A stretch of 36,426 nt of DNA from Saprospiraceae bacterium (lineage in GTDB: Bacteria > Bacteroidota > Bacteroidia > Chitinophagales > Saprospiraceae), in the NCBI GenBank assembly GCA_020629935.1, contig JAHDCJ010000001.1, positions 96,007 through 132,432 on the forward strand, in the 5' to 3' direction. Within the stretch, counting starts at the first letter, position 1, and every line of letters starts with the position of its first letter. This document shows positions 18,686 to 27,205 of this stretch, piece after piece. The notes under the pieces were generated by a model. That model searched no databases. It was not told where the DNA came from and worked only from the letters and a program-made list of their open reading frames with translations. Made by a program: the position numbers and the translations under genes.

Positions 18686-20090
18686 TTTGTTTTATTTATT
18701 GGAAGTTTCGATGTGTTGGTTATTGTTTTATGCATTATATCAACTCTTTTTTAAAAAAGAAACCTTTTTTGAGTTGAATCGCTTCTATCTTATTGGAGCC
18801 GTTTTAGGAGGTTTAATTTTGCCTACGATTGAATTTTGGCCTACAGAACTGGTACCTTCTGGTAGCAGTATTACAAGCATTTATTTACAAGAAATTACAA
18901 TTAGTTTAGAACATACCGCAGCCCAATCTATATTTACAAATTGGGCATGGAAAGACATTTTATTTATTATTTACATGAGTGGCCTTATATTTTTTAGCCT
19001 TCGTTTTTTAGCGGGTTGTCTAGGAATATTTTGGTTATTGGTACATAGCACAAGGGAAAAAATTGAACATTATTATTTAATAAAAACAGACAAGCAGCAC
19101 GCGCCATTTTCTTTTTTCGGTTATCTGTTTGTAAGTAAACAAGACATCAAGGGCAAGGAGGGAATAAGTCAGGTCTATACCCATGAAAAAGCCCATATTG
19201 ATGGTTGGCATAGCATAGATGTATTACTTTTAGAAGTGTTGAGTATTGTATTTTGGTTTCATCCTATGATTTATTTATTTCGAAAAGATCTGAGGGATGT
19301 TCATGAATATTTGGCAGACGCTGAAGTACTCAAAACGACCTCTAAAGTTTTTTACAGTCATTTGCTATTAGAACAATCTTTGCCGGGGTTTCGATTGGGG
19401 AATAATTTCAATCATTCACAATTAAAAAAACGGTTAAAAATGATGACTAAATTAAAATCACCAAGACAAGCGATGAGTAAATATTTACTTATTGTTCCTG
19501 CGCTAATTTGCGCTACGATCTTTTTCTCTTGTCAAGAAAAAGAAGCCCAAGTAGAACCGACTTCATCTTTAGAAAAAAAGATGCAAAAAAAATCAAACAA
19601 GGCCAATTCAAAATTAGTACAAAACGAACAATCTGATTCTACTCCATTAACAGAAAATCAAAAGGATGCGAAGAAAAAATGGGCCGATGGATTAACCTCA
19701 AAATTAACAGAAAAGAATCAACCTAATGTTGACTACTTCAACATAGTAGACGAAATGCCTATGTTTCCTGGTTGTGAAGGAATTAGCGACTATAAAGATC
19801 GAAAGAATTGCGCAGAAAAGAAGATGCTAGAATATATCTATACCAATATTAAATATCCAGAAAGTGCTCGAACAAAAGGGAAATCTGGAATGGTAGTAAT
19901 TTCCTTTGTCGTCAACAAAACAGGGACATTAACCAAATTCAAATTAGAACGCGACCCAGGTTATATGATGGGAGAAGAATCGCTTCGAGTAATGCAATCC
20001 ATGCCTCTTTGGAACCCAGGAAAGCAAAATGGAGAAGCAGTCAATGTAAAATTTACATTACCTGTTCGGTTTAGATTAGCTGATGATTAA
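18678..20090 (+). CDS. BlaR1-like M56 membrane metallopeptidase with TonB C-terminal domain
   Basis: N-terminal TM helices, HEKAHIDGWHSIDVLLLE (HExxH), C-terminal EMPMFPGCEG...YPESARTKGKSGMVVISFVVNKTG...LPVRFRL TonB_C; 8-bp overlap with blaI (ATGATTAA). Confidence 0.92.
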   Translation: MINLFYLLEVSMCWLLFYALYQLFFKKETFFELNRFYLIGAVLGGLILPTIEFWPTELVPSGSSITSIYLQEITISLEHTAAQSIFTNWAWKDILFIIYMSGLIFFSLRFLAGCLGIFWLLVHSTREKIEHYYLIKTDKQHAPFSFFGYLFVSKQDIKGKEGISQVYTHEKAHIDGWHSIDVLLLEVLSIVFWFHPMIYLFRKDLRDVHEYLADAEVLKTTSKVFYSHLLLEQSLPGFRLGNNFNHSQLKKRLKMMTKLKSPRQAMSKYLLIVPALICATIFFSCQEKEAQVEPTSSLEKKMQKKSNKANSKLVQNEQSDSTPLTENQKDAKKKWADGLTSKLTEKNQPNVDYFNIVDEMPMFPGCEGISDYKDRKNCAEKKMLEYIYTNIKYPESARTKGKSGMVVISFVVNKTGTLTKFKLERDPGYMMGEESLRVMQSMPLWNPGKQNGEAVNVKFTLPVRFRLADD

Positions 20091-20136
20091 ATCATTATAA
20101 AATATGTGTGCGTAGGAGGAAAAGACCTTCTAACGA

Positions 20137-20163
20137 GGACAGTGCTTTGCACTGTCCTTTTTT
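20137..20163 (+). terminator. Rho-independent terminator of the blaI-M56 operon
   Basis: GGACAGTGC-ttt-GCACTGTCC followed by TTTTTT; perfect 9-bp stem. Confidence 0.93.
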
Positions 20164-20164
20164 G

Positions 20165-20887
20165 TTATAATTCTTGCAAAATACCTTCTGCTTTTTTCTT
20201 GTAGAAACCATTATAAGCAATAATTTCCTTTAATGTAATCTTAGCATTAGCATGATCAGACAGACTTAGATAGCAAAGGGACTTATACCAATAGGCGTCT
20301 TGAAAATACATGGCTTCTTCATTGGCCAATAAACGATTAAATAATTTTAACCCCTCTTCTGCCCTTCCTGCTTTTAAATCGCAAATTCCTGCAAAAAACA
20401 AAGCGGTTTCTTCTTTAGGATTTTTTTCCAAAACAAAAAGAAAATTAACCAAAGCCATTTCATATTTTTCTGCTTGATACCACTCTAAGGCTTCTTGTAA
20501 TAAAGTATCTGTTAACGGATCACTTCCTCCACGTACGGTAGGATCAATATACTCCATAGGAGTAAAATGTTCAGCAAATACCGTTTGTGTATCTACTTTA
20601 TTACTTTCTTTTTGGAAAAAGAACATCATCATCACAAGGCAGGCGGCAGCGGCAAATGGGCCCCACATTGAAACGATGGTTTTTTCTTTTGGCGAATCTT
20701 TATTGATTTCTTTGGCATTTAAAGGTGACTCCATTGCTTGAAAGCCTTCTATTGCTTCTGCACAAAAGGGACAATCTAACAGATGATTTTCTACCTCCCA
20801 TGCTTTTGCTTTAGGTAAAGAATTCCCTAAATAATCCTTTAATTCCTCTTCATTAAGACAGGGTCTTTCATTTAAAAAATCAGTCAT
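20165..20887 (-). CDS. Putative anti-sigma factor: N-terminal zinc-finger (zf-HC2-like), one TM helix, C-terminal TPR-like domain
   Basis: ATG at 20887 overlaps the sigma-factor stop (ATGA). HLLDCPFC (HxxxCxxC), TM segment VSMWGPFAAAACLVMMMFFF, TPR-like ALFFAGICDLKAGRAEEGLKLFNRLL. Confidence 0.75.
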   Translation of the reverse strand: MTDFLNERPCLNEEELKDYLGNSLPKAKAWEVENHLLDCPFCAEAIEGFQAMESPLNAKEINKDSPKEKTIVSMWGPFAAAACLVMMMFFFQKESNKVDTQTVFAEHFTPMEYIDPTVRGGSDPLTDTLLQEALEWYQAEKYEMALVNFLFVLEKNPKEETALFFAGICDLKAGRAEEGLKLFNRLLANEEAMYFQDAYWYKSLCYLSLSDHANAKITLKEIIAYNGFYKKKAEGILQEL

Positions 20888-21468
20888 TCTTCCTGTGTTT
20901 TTAAATATTGAATCATGGCAGATTTTAAATTGCGCTTCCCATTTTGCAATAAGCTTTTTACTTTTTTCAATGAACAATCCATTTGTACACTGATTGCTTG
21001 ATAGCTTTTTTTCTCATAAAAAAACAGACGAATCGCTTCCTTTTGTAGATCATTTAAATTGTCTAACTCATTATTCACTTGATCCCACAAAGCTTCCTTA
21101 GTATAAAGACGCGAAAGACGATCTGTTTCCATAAAAAAAGAAGAAAAATGTTCGAGTTCTGATTCAGAATACAAGAAAATCTTTTGTTTTTTCTCTTTAC
21201 GAAATTGACTAATACAATGATTTCTAGATAAGGTATAAAGCCAAGCTTTAAAATTTTGAATGGGCCCTTTAGGTATAGTCAACAACACCTTTTCAAAGAT
21301 TTCCATTTGGGCTTCTTTCGCTTGATCTTCAGATTTAAATTGCTTTAGACAAAGGCCATAAACCAAATGCCCATACCGCAAATATATTTCATTGAAAATA
21401 GCTTCCTCTTGGTTTTGACGATAAGCATCTACCAGCGCTTGATCACTGTATGAAGACCAAGAATTCAA
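20884..21468 (-). CDS. ECF-type RNA polymerase sigma factor
   Basis: Region 2 (IYLRYGHLVYGLCLKQFKSEDQAKEAQMEIFEKVL, FKAWLYTLSRNHCISQFRKEKK) and region 4 (LDNLNDLQKEAIRLFFYEKKSYQAISVQMDCSLKKVKSLLQNGKRNLKSAM); TTG start. Confidence 0.9.
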   Translation of the reverse strand: MNSWSSYSDQALVDAYRQNQEEAIFNEIYLRYGHLVYGLCLKQFKSEDQAKEAQMEIFEKVLLTIPKGPIQNFKAWLYTLSRNHCISQFRKEKKQKIFLYSESELEHFSSFFMETDRLSRLYTKEALWDQVNNELDNLNDLQKEAIRLFFYEKKSYQAISVQMDCSLKKVKSLLQNGKRNLKSAMIQYLKTQEE

Positions 21469-21471
21469 GGG

Positions 21472-22548
21472 TTAAATATTTAGACTAGAAAAAATAACTT
21501 CGAAGCGCTGCATGAGTGGTCGTTTATCTTCTTCTGGACCATAAAGGAAGCCATCTAAAAATATAACTCGCTGATTATCTTTATCATAAACTAAATAACT
21601 AATAAATGAACCGCCCATAAAATCATTCTCCATTGCCCATATTCCACGTGCTTCTAAAGCGTATCTTCCATTGATATTTACTTCCTTATAAAAGATAGGA
21701 AGGTTTACATCATCAGAGATCATATATGCGCCTTCAGTACTAGAAGTGATATATTCTTTCCCCACCAAATCTCGAATCATCATCAAATTTTCTTTTGTGA
21801 TTTGAGTGTTTTCTCCGTAGGGCAATGTTTTGATTAAAATATTACTACTTGTAGAACGCGTTTCTCTTCTCAACCAAACCGTACTGTTTAGCGAATCAAC
21901 AATCGCTTCTTTAAAATCGAGGGGAACTTCAAGTTCAATATTAAAAAGCCTTTTTAGTTTAGCCACTGTTTTACGATTCAATCCGCCTTGGTATGTATTG
22001 GCCTTAATTTTTTCTAAATCTTTCTCTAAAATGCGTTGTTCAATTTGGCCGAAACGTTTTTTGATATTATCAATCAACTGTCCGTCATTCGGTGCAAAAA
22101 GGTAAGCCACATCTTGTCCTTCTGCCCAAACATCTTTTCGGAAGGCTAAATTATAATCTAATTCTTCTGTTGCCCTTCGGATTCCTTCTTCTCCCAATGC
22201 TTTGCCGATATATTTTGAAGTAGCATTAACTTTAGACACATTGCCTAAGAAAATAATGACTCTCCATTCTCTTTGTAATCTTCCAAATTGCTCGCCCGTT
22301 ACGTGTTTAAGATCAAAATAGGATTCGGGTTGAGGTAATACGGGATATGGTTGGATAAAATAATCTCGGAATGCATCGCCAACAACACCTTCCCATAGTG
22401 CTTTCTCAGCAACAACTAATACGCCCCCTGCTTTACCTATGGCTTTAGGTTTTGGGCGATAATCTTCCATATTACATGAAGAAAAAGCAAGACTTAGTAA
22501 AAAGCACACACATAAACTTAGACGGACGGACACCTTTAGGTTTTTCAT
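21472..22548 (-). CDS. DUF4837-type lipoprotein
   Basis: Lipobox LAFSSC; body matches the Bacteroidota DUF4837 pattern (GKAGGVLVVAEKALWEGVVGDAFRDYFIQPYPVLPQPESYFDL). Confidence 0.8.
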   Translation of the reverse strand: MKNLKVSVRLSLCVCFLLSLAFSSCNMEDYRPKPKAIGKAGGVLVVAEKALWEGVVGDAFRDYFIQPYPVLPQPESYFDLKHVTGEQFGRLQREWRVIIFLGNVSKVNATSKYIGKALGEEGIRRATEELDYNLAFRKDVWAEGQDVAYLFAPNDGQLIDNIKKRFGQIEQRILEKDLEKIKANTYQGGLNRKTVAKLKRLFNIELEVPLDFKEAIVDSLNSTVWLRRETRSTSSNILIKTLPYGENTQITKENLMMIRDLVGKEYITSSTEGAYMISDDVNLPIFYKEVNINGRYALEARGIWAMENDFMGGSFISYLVYDKDNQRVIFLDGFLYGPEEDKRPLMQRFEVIFSSLNI

Positions 22549-22724
22549 AACTCAATTTAATACTTGAAATAAAATGGATATACTCCTATTCTATGAAACT
22601 AAATGACTTCAAAGATAAACATTTGTTTGAAGCCTTTTAACCTAAAGATGTGTATAATGTCTTTTTTGGTGGTTTTAAACTTTCAATGCATGAAAATAAT
22701 GTCTCAATTGGAGTATTTTTTGTA

Positions 22725-22754
22725 TAAAAAAAGCCACTACTTTCGTAGTGGCTT
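22725..22754 (-). terminator. Rho-independent terminator for the lytic transglycosylase gene
   Basis: AAGCCACTAC-tttc-GTAGTGGCTT perfect 10-bp stem; in minus orientation followed by TTTTTTT. Confidence 0.9.
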
Positions 22755-22799
22755 AAACTATTAATCAAAATTGCGGTTATCTTCCATCATCTTCTTGCA

Positions 22800-23981
22800 T
22801 TAAGATGAAGGTATCTTTAAATGTAAACCGGGTTTGATTTTACCATACTCGGCCAATTTATTTTCTTTTACAATATCTTGTACAGAAACTCCTGGATATT
22901 GACGTGCGACATCCCAGATAGTTTCTCCTGATTGCACTTCATATACAATCTTCTTATGTCCTTCGATGATTTGACTCAAAAAAGCTTTTTCGCCTACAGG
23001 TTTTTGCACTTTAGCTACTTCATCATCTCGAATGATCTCGCCAGTATAAAAAGGTACTTTGCTTGTAGGAATAATCAAATCCGTTCCTTGGGCATTGGCA
23101 GGAATAAATCCAGCCAAATATGAAGGATTTAGTAACGTTATAGTCGCTAAATCAGAATTACAACGATAAGCTACATCTGAAAGCTTTGTATGTTCATACA
23201 CTTTCATTTTACTGGTCACCTGTAAATCTGTTTCTGGATATTCAGGGTTCAAGTTATGTGTTTCATAGTAATTCATAATATAAGTAACGGCAATAAATGC
23301 AGGTACATAATTTCGAGTTTCTCTTGGTAAATAGCGATAGACTTTCCAAAACTTTTTACTTCGAGCTCTACGAATTGCTTTATTTACACGTCCAGGTCCA
23401 CAGTTATAAGCAGCAATAGCAAAGAGCCAATTATCGTAGCGTTTATTTAATTTTCCTAAATAACGCATAGCGGCATCTGTTGATTTTTCTGGGTCACAAC
23501 GCTCATCTACATAATCGTTGATACTTAGTCCCATTTCTTTACCAGTGAATGGCATAAACTGCCATAATCCTCCAGCGCCAGATTTAGAGACTGCTGTAGG
23601 TTTCAGTGCAGATTCAATAATTGCTACATATTTAAGGTCAGGTGGCAAATTGTATTTTCGAAGATATTCATCAAACATAGGAAAATACATCTGCGTTCGG
23701 CCTAAAATTTTCTGTGTATGGTTTCGTTTACGAACCGTGTAGACTTCAATATTTCGTTTTACGTATTCATTGAATGTTAAATCAATTTCACTTGGAATAC
23801 CATCAATTCTTTGTTTGTAGGTTTCATCTGAAAAAACAGGGATTCCATTGGAATGATATTCTATAGTTGTACTATTCGTTGAATTTTGTGGATAAACCAT
23901 TGTTTGTCCGTACGTAGTTACATTGATTGGCATCGAAATTAATAGGATACCAAACATTAAGGGTAAAAATTGTGATTTCAT
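22800..23981 (-). CDS. MltD-like lytic transglycosylase with C-terminal LysM domains
   Basis: IESALKPTAVSKSGAGGLWQFMPFTGKEMGL (catalytic Glu), YNCGPGRVNKAI, LysM-like YEVQSGETIWDVARQYPGVSVQDIVKENKL; ATG at 23981. Confidence 0.9.
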   Translation of the reverse strand: MKSQFLPLMFGILLISMPINVTTYGQTMVYPQNSTNSTTIEYHSNGIPVFSDETYKQRIDGIPSEIDLTFNEYVKRNIEVYTVRKRNHTQKILGRTQMYFPMFDEYLRKYNLPPDLKYVAIIESALKPTAVSKSGAGGLWQFMPFTGKEMGLSINDYVDERCDPEKSTDAAMRYLGKLNKRYDNWLFAIAAYNCGPGRVNKAIRRARSKKFWKVYRYLPRETRNYVPAFIAVTYIMNYYETHNLNPEYPETDLQVTSKMKVYEHTKLSDVAYRCNSDLATITLLNPSYLAGFIPANAQGTDLIIPTSKVPFYTGEIIRDDEVAKVQKPVGEKAFLSQIIEGHKKIVYEVQSGETIWDVARQYPGVSVQDIVKENKLAEYGKIKPGLHLKIPSS

Positions 23982-24193
23982 TACATCACCATTTCGTGAA
24001 AAAATCACTGAGTAAATGACCTTTGGGGTATAAAGGTGAGCCAGTCACAAGACCTTCTCTCTCATTAGTCAGCGCGTGTTTTATATTGTTTATTTAAAAC
24101 TTAATGCTCAAATGCTTCCATTTAAAAACTAAGTTTGAAAGTGCAAAATTAAATGCCTTTTGCATTAAATGCCACTTTTTTAGGTATAAGTTA

Positions 24194-25642
24194 TCAACAT
24201 TTTGCTTTCAAATGTTGGTAAATAAGGTAATTTGAGAAGGCCAACAAGGCACTTTCCTCAAATTTATTTGCCATAAATTGAACGCCAACCGGCAGCCCTT
24301 CCGGGTGATTTCCTAATGGCAAAGCGATTGCAGGAATTCCAACTAAGTTGGCCTGCACCGTATAAATATCTGCTAAGTACATGGCTACAGGATCATTGGG
24401 CTTTTCTCCCAATTCAAAAGCAACACTAGGACTTACAGGCATTAATATAAAGTCAAATTTTTCAAGTATTTCGAGGGTTTTATCGTGAATTAAACGTCTA
24501 GCTTTTTGCGCTTTAGTATAATATGCATCATAATAACCAGATCGGAGAACAAAAGTTCCCAACATAATTCTTCGTTTTACCTCTTCACTAAACCCTTTGG
24601 TTCGTGATTTTTTGACCATTTGGTCAAAACTTTGCACATCCTCACTTCTCTTACCAAATTTTATGCCATCATAGCGCGATAAATTGGAGGAAGCTTCTGC
24701 CGCAGTCAATACATAGTAGGATGGTATCAAAAAATCTAAATATTCAAAATCTACTGCCTCTACCTCATGTCCATCGCTTTTTAATCCTTCCATTAACTCT
24801 AAAGTCATTGTTTTTATTGCAGGATCTAAACCTTTATGTGTTAAAGCCGCATCTAAATAGGCTATTTTGACTTTTTTATCAAAATGCAACGCCTCTTTAT
24901 AAGCTTCTACAGGCTCAAGACTTGCCGTTTGATCATATTCATCACTTCCTGCAATGACTTCTAAGGCTGAGGCAATATTTTCTACTTCTTTACCTAAAAT
25001 ACCAATTTGATCAAAGGAAGAAGCATAAGCCAACAAACCATGTCTAGAAATTCGACCATAAGTCGGTTTTAGTCCAATAACACCACAAAATGCAGCGGGT
25101 TGTCGTACAGAACCTCCTGTATCCGTTCCTAAAGAGATTAAACAGCTGTCTGTTTGTACAGCAACTGCGGAACCTCCCGAAGATCCTCCAGGCACTCGAT
25201 TCGGATCAATAGGATTCAATACAGGTCCATAAACCGAATTTTCATTCGTTGATCCCATTCCAAATTGATCACAATTGACTCTTCCTATAATTAAGGCATC
25301 TTCTTTAAGAAGCCTGCTTACTGCGGTGCTGGAGTATAAAGAAGTAAACCCTTCTAGTATTTCAGCAGCTCCGCTCACCTGATGGTCTTTGTAGCAAATC
25401 ACGTCTTTTATCGACACGACCATACCATATAGCTTTCCTAATTTTGTTGGATTTTCTTGAATTTTCAGGTCTAAAGCCTTTGCTTTTGCTAAAATTTCTT
25501 CTTCAAAAACTTCTACATAAGCATTGAGCTTAAGGTGTTTATGAATATTTTCAAGATAATTTTCCACTAAACCCACACAAGTAAGCTTTCCTGCTTGTAG
25601 GGCGGTTTGTATTTCAGTTAGTTTATGATATTTTTTGCTCAA
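24194..25642 (-). CDS. gatA: Aspartyl/glutamyl-tRNA amidotransferase subunit A
   Basis: Amidase signature VNCDQFGMGSTNENSVYGPVLNPIDPNRVPGGSSGGSAVAV, GTDTGGSVRQPAAFCG; Lys in SIKDVI. Start uncertain: TTG at 25642 fits family N-termini, the track ORF begins at 25711. Confidence 0.9.
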   Translation of the reverse strand: MSKKYHKLTEIQTALQAGKLTCVGLVENYLENIHKHLKLNAYVEVFEEEILAKAKALDLKIQENPTKLGKLYGMVVSIKDVICYKDHQVSGAAEILEGFTSLYSSTAVSRLLKEDALIIGRVNCDQFGMGSTNENSVYGPVLNPIDPNRVPGGSSGGSAVAVQTDSCLISLGTDTGGSVRQPAAFCGVIGLKPTYGRISRHGLLAYASSFDQIGILGKEVENIASALEVIAGSDEYDQTASLEPVEAYKEALHFDKKVKIAYLDAALTHKGLDPAIKTMTLELMEGLKSDGHEVEAVDFEYLDFLIPSYYVLTAAEASSNLSRYDGIKFGKRSEDVQSFDQMVKKSRTKGFSEEVKRRIMLGTFVLRSGYYDAYYTKAQKARRLIHDKTLEILEKFDFILMPVSPSVAFELGEKPNDPVAMYLADIYTVQANLVGIPAIALPLGNHPEGLPVGVQFMANKFEESALLAFSNYLIYQHLKAKC

Positions 25643-25831
25643 AGTCACCTCGGTTGTTTTAAAGCGGCACAAATGTACAATAAAAAAAATCACTAAAGCA
25701 AATGGCTTCAAATGTGCTTCTTTTTTATAAAATGCAAAATGGATATGCCCCCATTAATAATTATTGAAAACGTGAATTAAACCATAAAATATTCTATTGC
25801 TCATGGATGAGTAGCAAAAGATAATTTTTTG

Positions 25832-25880
25832 TAAAAAAAATACCATGACATCCTTTTTTCAAAGATATCATGGTATTTTT
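25832..25880 (-). terminator. Terminator hairpin downstream of tatA (T-runs on both sides, possibly bidirectional)
   Basis: AAAAATACCATGACATC-N11-GATATCATGGTATTTTT, 17-nt arms with one mismatch, flanked by an A-run (minus-strand T-run). Confidence 0.85.
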
Positions 25881-25901
25881 CAACGTAAGAATGTTAAAAT
25901 T

Positions 25902-26120
25902 CTATTTATTGTTAGATTCTAATTTCTTTTCTTCTTCGGTCATTCCTTCTCGCAGCTCTTTTTCTACAGTAGCACGAGCCGAGTTAAATTCTCGAATCCC
26001 TTTCCCTAGACCTCGCATTAGTTCTGGAATTTTACGACCTCCAAATAATAAAAGGACAACAAAGAGAATCACAATCAATTCTGTCCCTCCTGGTATAAAA
26101 GCTAAAAACAATGTATTCAT
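25902..26120 (-). CDS. tatA: Twin-arginine translocase subunit TatA/TatE
   Basis: [35 protein letters not shown], canonical TatA TM-FGxxK(R)-amphipathic helix. Confidence 0.93.
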   Translation of the reverse strand: MNTLFLAFIPGGTELIVILFVVLLLFGGRKIPELMRGLGKGIREFNSARATVEKELREGMTEEEKKLESNNK

Positions 26121-26476
26121 GATAAATATATTTTATACAAAAGTACGATATTTTACACATTATATAAAGAACTTGTTCAAAAAGTATATTACAACCTATA
26201 GACAAATCATTGATAGCCAAATTCTTCAGCTTTTTTATCTTGTAGTTGTAACAAAGAAACTTCAAAGGAGCTCCGACTTGATCAACAAACCTATATCTTC
26301 AATTTACACTATTTTTAAATAACTTCTATGTATTCTAGGCGCTCTTAGTAGAATATTAACACATCTTAGTAGATTTTTCTACTCCCAAACACCAAAATAG
26401 AGTTTTAGAACATCTATTAGGGTATAAAGTCATTAATAGATTACTATCTTTTGTAAATTTTTAAAAAACAAAGCCT

Positions 26477-27160
26477 ATGAAATTCAACATACCCCAACCT
26501 TGTCATGAAAATTGGGAGGAAATGACACCCGAAGCCCAAGGACGATTTTGTGGCGCTTGTAGTCAAATCGTTATTGATTTTTCAGAAATGACGGATGAAG
26601 AAGTATTGGCTATTTTTTTGAAGAAAAATAAAAAAGCCTGTGGTCGATTTAAACCGAGTCAGTTGGAGAATCCGCCGATGCCCCCAATTGAATCTTCTAT
26701 ATTTCATAATCCATTACGCGTTTTTGCTATTGCATTATTGATAAGTTTTCAATTGGTTCTTTTTGCTCCAGAAAAGGCCATGGCACAGGGAGAAGTTATT
26801 GTTCATCTAGATAAAGCAGAAAAAAAGCGAAATCACTTACGCGGTATGGTGAAAGATAGTCTTCAACAGCCCTTACCTTTTGCTAAAGTATCTATAGTTG
26901 GTTTCAATTTAGAAACCCATACAGACATTGATGGATATTTTGAAATACCATTTAAAAAGAAAAAGAATGTTTTAGTAGAAATTCAATATTTTGGTTATGA
27001 AGCCTTGATTGTTCCTTACCTTGCAGGTTATGAAGAAATTATGGCCTTAGAGATGAAAGTAGCGAGTCCACCTCCTGAGATTCGAATTGTAGGAATTATG
27101 GCTCCTCCCAATTATAATTATGATCAGAAAAAAAAGATAAAAAAGAAGGAAAAACATTAG
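26477..27160 (+). CDS. Membrane protein: N-terminal four-Cys domain, internal hydrophobic segment, CarboxypepD_reg-like domain
   Basis: C9/C25/C28/C55 pattern (PQPCHENWEEMTPEAQGRFCGACSQIVIDF...ACGRF), hydrophobic VFAIALLISFQLVLF...AMAQ, then HLRGMVKDSLQQPLPFAKVSIVGFNLETHTDIDGYFEIPF. Confidence 0.75.
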   Translation: MKFNIPQPCHENWEEMTPEAQGRFCGACSQIVIDFSEMTDEEVLAIFLKKNKKACGRFKPSQLENPPMPPIESSIFHNPLRVFAIALLISFQLVLFAPEKAMAQGEVIVHLDKAEKKRNHLRGMVKDSLQQPLPFAKVSIVGFNLETHTDIDGYFEIPFKKKKNVLVEIQYFGYEALIVPYLAGYEEIMALEMKVASPPPEIRIVGIMAPPNYNYDQKKKIKKKEKH

Positions 27161-27205
27161 ACCATATTATACTTTTCGAATAGAAATGATTTAAAAGAAA
27201 AAACA

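Noticed and set aside
25870-26322. 150-aa plus-strand ORF
   Set aside because: Antisense to tatA and AT-rich intergenic DNA; TatA is unambiguous.
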